From NCBI GenBank assembly GCA_037045645.1, contig JBAOIH010000001.1, forward strand, positions 434,001 to 498,000: a DNA stretch of 64,000 bases, read 5' to 3'. Source of the DNA: Nocardioides sp. GTDB taxonomy: Bacteria; Actinomycetota; Actinomycetes; Propionibacteriales; Nocardioidaceae. Shown here piece by piece: positions 61,085 through 64,000 of this stretch. How positions within the stretch are numbered: position 1 is the first letter of the stretch; the number at the start of each line of letters is the position of its first letter. Below the pieces are notes generated by a model that saw only the letters and a program-made list of their open reading frames with translations, had not been told where the DNA came from and did no database searches. Both the position numbers and the translations under genes were made by a program.

Positions 61085-61201
61085 CAGGATCTGGTCGAGT
61101 TCCACACCCGTCAGGACGTGCAGTCGACGTACGTCGTCCGAGCCGACCCTTACGCCAAACTCGGCGACCCGAGCCGCTTCCAGTTGAACCGGCGCAACTA
61201 A
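61085..61201 (+). pseudogene. Possible gene remnant (38 codons, no start)
   Basis: The frame from 61085 to TAA 61201 reads QDLVEFHTRQDVQSTYVVRA followed by DPYAKLGDPSRFQLNRRN, which looks like protein and not random translation, but there is no start codon and no match to a known family by eye. It lies in the 161-bp gap between the nuclease and the Nudix gene. Low confidence. Confidence 0.35.
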
Positions 61202-61219
61202 ACCCCGGCGCTGAAGCGA

Positions 61220-61936
61220 TCAGGCGTCGCGGATCAACGGTGGATGCAGCCGGGTCGCCGGACCGCGCCGGAACAGTTGCGCCGGGCGTCCGCCGCCGCG
61301 GCGTGTCGTTGCTCCGACGGGATCGAGGAAACCATCGGCCTTCGACACCTTGCGGTGGAAGTTGGCCGGATCGAGGCGAGTGCCCCACACCAACTCGTAG
61401 ATGTGGCGCAACTCGCCGATCGTGAACTCCTCGGCGCAAAACGATGCCGCGAGTGGGTAGTACTCCAACTTCCCGCGCGCCCGCTCGATGCCGTGTTGCA
61501 CGATCACGGCGTGGTCGAAGGCCAGACACGACGGATCGGCCAGCACCGCGGCAACGTCGTGCCAATCAGCAGAGGCCGCGTCGGAGCCGCCGACGGCGTC
61601 GCCAAGGTCTGGCGCGATAGCCAAATAGGAGACCGAAACCGTACGTCCGCGCGGGTCGCGACGCGGGGTGCCGTACGTCGCCAGTTGCTCGACGTGGCCG
61701 GGAGCCTGCACAGAGGTCTCCTCGGCCAACTCGCGCCGAGCGGCCGTTTCGAGTTCCTCGTCGATGCCGACGAAGCCGCCGGGCAGGGCCAGCCGCCCTC
61801 GATGTGGCTCCTCGCCACGCTCGATCAGCAGCACCTGGAAACGGTCGTTGCGCACCGTCAGGCACACGACATCGACGGTGACCGCAAAGATCGGATAGTC
61901 GCTGGTGTAGACCATGACTTTCACCGTACTCCCCAT
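61220..61936 (-). CDS. NrtR-like Nudix-domain transcriptional regulator / ADP-ribose-type Nudix hydrolase
   Basis: A 238-residue protein of two parts. Residues about 10-140 are a Nudix domain with an apparently intact box (GGFVGIDEELETAARRELAEE). Residues about 150-235 are the winged-helix-like C-terminus of NrtR regulators (YYPLAASFCAEEFTIGEL, YELVWGTRLDPANFHRKV, DGFLDPVG). NrtR proteins bind ADP-ribose and control NAD metabolism genes. Divergent from the ADP-ribosylglycohydrolase gene with 149 bp between, so that gene is a likely target. ATG 61936 or the later ATG 61915 (GGGGAG upstream) may be the start. Confidence 0.85.
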   Translation of the reverse strand: MGSTVKVMVYTSDYPIFAVTVDVVCLTVRNDRFQVLLIERGEEPHRGRLALPGGFVGIDEELETAARRELAEETSVQAPGHVEQLATYGTPRRDPRGRTVSVSYLAIAPDLGDAVGGSDAASADWHDVAAVLADPSCLAFDHAVIVQHGIERARGKLEYYPLAASFCAEEFTIGELRHIYELVWGTRLDPANFHRKVSKADGFLDPVGATTRRGGGRPAQLFRRGPATRLHPPLIRDA

Positions 61937-62077
61937 CTCGTCAGGACGACGATTAGGGGACCGCTAAGGCTACGTCCGAGCTGCGCTTGCTCGGACGGAT
62001 GCTCGCTGCTGTCTGGTGCGTCAGGAGACCATGACTCGCACCGGAGACTATTTGCGATTAAGACACAAGGGGATATA

Positions 62078-62092
62078 TTGTCGATATGACAA
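62078..62092. promoter_or_regulatory. Inverted repeat at the ADP-ribosylglycohydrolase start
   Basis: TTGTC-GATAT-GACAA, perfect in its arms, spans the ATG at 62086 within an unusually A/T-rich stretch (62050-62095). A second inverted repeat, GTCCGAG (61974-61980) and CTCGGAC (61990-61996), lies nearer the NrtR-like gene. Either may be an operator; binding protein not established. Confidence 0.45.
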
Positions 62093-63552
62093 AAGATGTA
62101 ATCAGGTTGACGGCGGCGCAGTCGGATCGCGCCATCGGGGTGCTGTTGGGCTCTGCGGTGGGTGATGCTCTGGGTGCCGGCTATGAGTTCGGAGCAGCCC
62201 CGTACGACGGCGCACCGCGCATGATCGGTGGTGGGTTGGGCGACTTCGCGCCAGGGGAGTGGACCGATGACACGGCTCAGGCAGTCGCGATCGCGCGGGT
62301 CGCCGCATCGGGTGCTGACCTGACCAGCGAAGCGGCCCATGATCTGATCGCAGCGGGCTTCCTGGAATGGTTTCGCGGTGGCCCTCCGGATGTCGGCAAC
62401 CAGACTCGCCAGGTGCTGGGGGCAGTTGGCAGCGACAGCAGTGCGCGCCGGATGCGTACGCAGGCCCAACGAGTCCACGAGATCTCTGGTCGCTCCGCCG
62501 GCAACGGTTCCTTGATGCGTACGGCGCCGGTTGCGCTGGCGTTCCTGCGCCGACCTGAGTCGGAGCTGGTCGAGGCCGCGATGGCCATTTCTGCACTCAC
62601 CCACCACGACCCGTTGGCGCGCGAAGGTGCGGCGTTGTGGTGCCTGATGATCCGCCACGCGGTGCTGCACGGGGAGTTCCCCGATGCCGGGTCGGTGTTG
62701 GCCCAGTTGCCCCACGCGGACTATTGGGCAGGCGTCCTGGCCGAGGCCGAGGCACAGCAGCCCGACGAATTCAGCCAGAACGGCTGGGTAGTCGGAGCGC
62801 TTCGGGCCGCCTGGTCGGCCATCAGGCACACACCGACCCCCGAAGTGCAGCCGTGCCGTCACCTTCAGGACTCGTTGGCCACCGCCATCGGGATCGGACA
62901 CGACACCGACACGGTCGCGGCGATCGCGGGTGGTCTCTTGGGTGCCCGATGGGGGCAGAGCGCGATTCCGCAGGAGTGGCTGGGACAACTGCACGGCTGG
63001 GGTGCTCAAACCCAAGGAGCCGCCCACCTCGTGCGATGGGCCATCGAGACCGTGCAAGGCGGCCCGCAGGCAACGTGGCCGAGCGTCGCGCGCGTGGACT
63101 ACCCGTCGGCGCCTGGCGTGGAGGCGTACGCGCCGCATCCGCTGGTGGACGGCGTGTGGATCGGCGGCGTACGCCCTCTCGATCGCCTGCCTGACCACAT
63201 CGACGCCGTGGTGAGTCTGTGCCGGGTGGGAGCGCAGCAGGTGCCCGTGGAGTCGTACGTCGTACGACTGCTCGACACCGACTGCGCCGATAATCCGAAC
63301 CTCGACTTCGCGGTTGATGACGCCGCCCGCACGGTGCTTCGGCTGCTTAAGCAGGGCAAGCGGGTCTTCCTGCACTGCGTGGCGGCCCACAGCCGTACGC
63401 CGACCGTCGCCGCGCGGGTCGCGATGCTGTCCGGTCATGAGTTTCGTGAGTCGCTCGACTCGGTGTGTGCGGCCCTTCCGGCAGCGAATCCGCAGGGGTT
63501 CCTGATCGAGGTGCTGGGGCGCTTGAGGCGCTCGGACGCCCGCGCAACTTGA
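62086..63552 (+). CDS. ADP-ribosylglycohydrolase fused to a dual-specificity phosphatase-like domain
   Basis: A 488-residue two-domain protein. Residues about 10-325 are an ADP-ribosylglycohydrolase (DraG fold): GSAVGDALGAGYEFG, the metal ligands WTDDTAQAVAIA, NGSLMRTAPVAL and GHDTDTVAAIAGGLLGARWG. Residues about 345-485 are a cysteine phosphatase domain (VDGVWIGGVRPLDRLPDHID, then HCVAAHSRTP: Cys431 and Arg437 form CX5R). Such a protein could remove ADP-ribose and then dephosphorylate the product, or act on a protein. ATG 62086 has AAGGGG about 13 bases before. Divergent from the NrtR-like gene. Confidence 0.87.
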   Translation: MTKDVIRLTAAQSDRAIGVLLGSAVGDALGAGYEFGAAPYDGAPRMIGGGLGDFAPGEWTDDTAQAVAIARVAASGADLTSEAAHDLIAAGFLEWFRGGPPDVGNQTRQVLGAVGSDSSARRMRTQAQRVHEISGRSAGNGSLMRTAPVALAFLRRPESELVEAAMAISALTHHDPLAREGAALWCLMIRHAVLHGEFPDAGSVLAQLPHADYWAGVLAEAEAQQPDEFSQNGWVVGALRAAWSAIRHTPTPEVQPCRHLQDSLATAIGIGHDTDTVAAIAGGLLGARWGQSAIPQEWLGQLHGWGAQTQGAAHLVRWAIETVQGGPQATWPSVARVDYPSAPGVEAYAPHPLVDGVWIGGVRPLDRLPDHIDAVVSLCRVGAQQVPVESYVVRLLDTDCADNPNLDFAVDDAARTVLRLLKQGKRVFLHCVAAHSRTPTVAARVAMLSGHEFRESLDSVCAALPAANPQGFLIEVLGRLRRSDARAT

Positions 63553-63632
63553 GGCGCGAGCCGTAAGCCCGGCCGGGCGGCGGCAGGTGCCTAGGCTGCT
63601 GTCCAGTTGTGGTCGGCCTGGGAGGCGATGAG

Positions 63633-64000
63633 ATGACCCGCGAGACCTATCAGGACGCCGATCTTCTTGCGGCGCTGCGCGCGGCGGCGGTGGGTGTGGA
63701 AGGCCCGCTGTCCGTGCAGGCGTACGCCATCTGGCAACGACGAAGCGGCGGGCCGACTTCGGCGCGGATCATCCAGCGGCTCGGCTCGTGGAGCGCCGCG
63801 CTGCGTGCGGCCGGGTTGGCGGCGCGTACGGCCGATCGCACCTATCACGCGAAGTGGGATGAGGACGCCGTGCTGGCCGCCGTGCGGGTGTTCTTGGCTG
63901 CGGGTGGTCCGAGCAGTTATGCGGCGTACGCCGATTGGTCGCGCGACCAGCCCGATGCGCCGAGCGCGCAGACCGTACGCAATCTGTGCGGCGGGTGGGC
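63633..64000 (+). CDS. Homing-endonuclease-associated-repeat DNA-binding protein (N-terminal part)
   Basis: Cut off by the right edge after 122 residues. Two repeats of about 55 residues are visible: SVQAYAIWQRRSGGPTSARI then IQRLGSWSAALRAAG, and SSYAAYADWSRDQPDAPSAQ then TVRNLCGGW. This is the helix-turn-helix-like repeat found in HNH homing endonucleases and in stand-alone actinobacterial DNA-binding proteins. No nuclease domain is inside the window. ATG 63633 has GGAGG seven bases upstream; an ATG five bases earlier ends at once. About 80 bp upstream hold no recognised promoter. Confidence 0.72.
   Translation, partial: MTRETYQDADLLAALRAAAVGVEGPLSVQAYAIWQRRSGGPTSARIIQRLGSWSAALRAAGLAARTADRTYHAKWDEDAVLAAVRVFLAAGGPSSYAAYADWSRDQPDAPSAQTVRNLCGGW

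Overview
The window is high-G+C chromosomal DNA from an actinobacterium. GTG and TTG starts are common, genes are tightly packed and often overlap as ATGA or GTGA, and two blocks familiar from mycobacteria and corynebacteria are present: pmt / rsmI-tatD-rpfB-rsmA-ispE, and miaB-miaA-dapF-hflX-lexA-(LysM)-nrdR. The gene content, the adenosylcobalamin-type nrdJ and the very frequent pentamer GTACG point to Nocardioidaceae (Nocardioides-like). That family-level placement is an inference. No rRNA, tRNA, CRISPR array, insertion sequence or prophage was seen.

Layout. 1-7.1 kb: a cut-off class V aminotransferase, protein O-mannosyltransferase, then the divergent rsmI-tatD-rpfB-rsmA-ispE set with a structured leader before rpfB. 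7.2-12.7 kb: S51 peptidase, ABC-F ATPase, a divergent MarR/VOC pair with a clear operator, a P-loop kinase-like protein, an anchored repeat protein and a DUF4442 protein. 12.7-16 kb: gluABCD glutamate-type ABC transporter, transcribed leftward. 16-26.8 kb: miaB, a leftward group of small acidic proteins with a NUDIX hydrolase, an antitoxin-like protein, miaA, an SNF2 helicase, a 47-residue Cys-rich protein, thioredoxin, dapF, SDR and MFS. 26.9-38 kb: a large FAD/GcvT oxidoreductase and the recC-recB-recD operon. 38-47 kb: a decayed isomerase, hflX, fused secDF, dinG, a frameshifted beta-propeller gene and lexA. 47-49 kb: yhhN and an SOS-type LysM protein. 49-53.3 kb: a tandem array of DUF6318-like lipoprotein plus PKD-like secreted protein pairs. 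53.5-57.3 kb: nrdR-nrdJ with NrdR boxes. 57.4-64 kb: PQQ-like lipoprotein, arfB, a RecB-like nuclease, an NrtR-like Nudix regulator divergent from an ADP-ribosylglycohydrolase-phosphatase fusion, and a cut-off DNA-binding repeat protein.

How it fits together. DNA repair and nucleotide supply are heavily represented: recBCD, dinG, lexA with LexA boxes before lexA and the LysM gene, and nrdR/nrdJ. tRNA modification (miaA, miaB), ribosome maintenance (rsmA, rsmI, hflX, arfB) and cell-wall or secretion functions (rpfB, pmt, secDF, LysM) make up most of the rest.

Most unusual points. (1) The 49.3-53.3 kb array has constant blocks of about 0.94 kb, almost identical at the DNA level, alternating with divergent segments of about 0.5 kb. 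This looks like a cassette-exchange locus. (2) A dispersed palindromic element (GGTTGAGGAG...CTCGAAACC) sits in frame inside dinG, nrdR and nrdJ. (3) A 21-bp minisatellite family is translated in the ABC-F protein and forms the C-terminus of the neighbouring MarR protein. (4) REP-like hairpins with a compensatory base-pair change flank the cassette array. (5) An ADP-ribosylglycohydrolase is fused to a CX5R phosphatase domain next to an ADP-ribose-type Nudix regulator.
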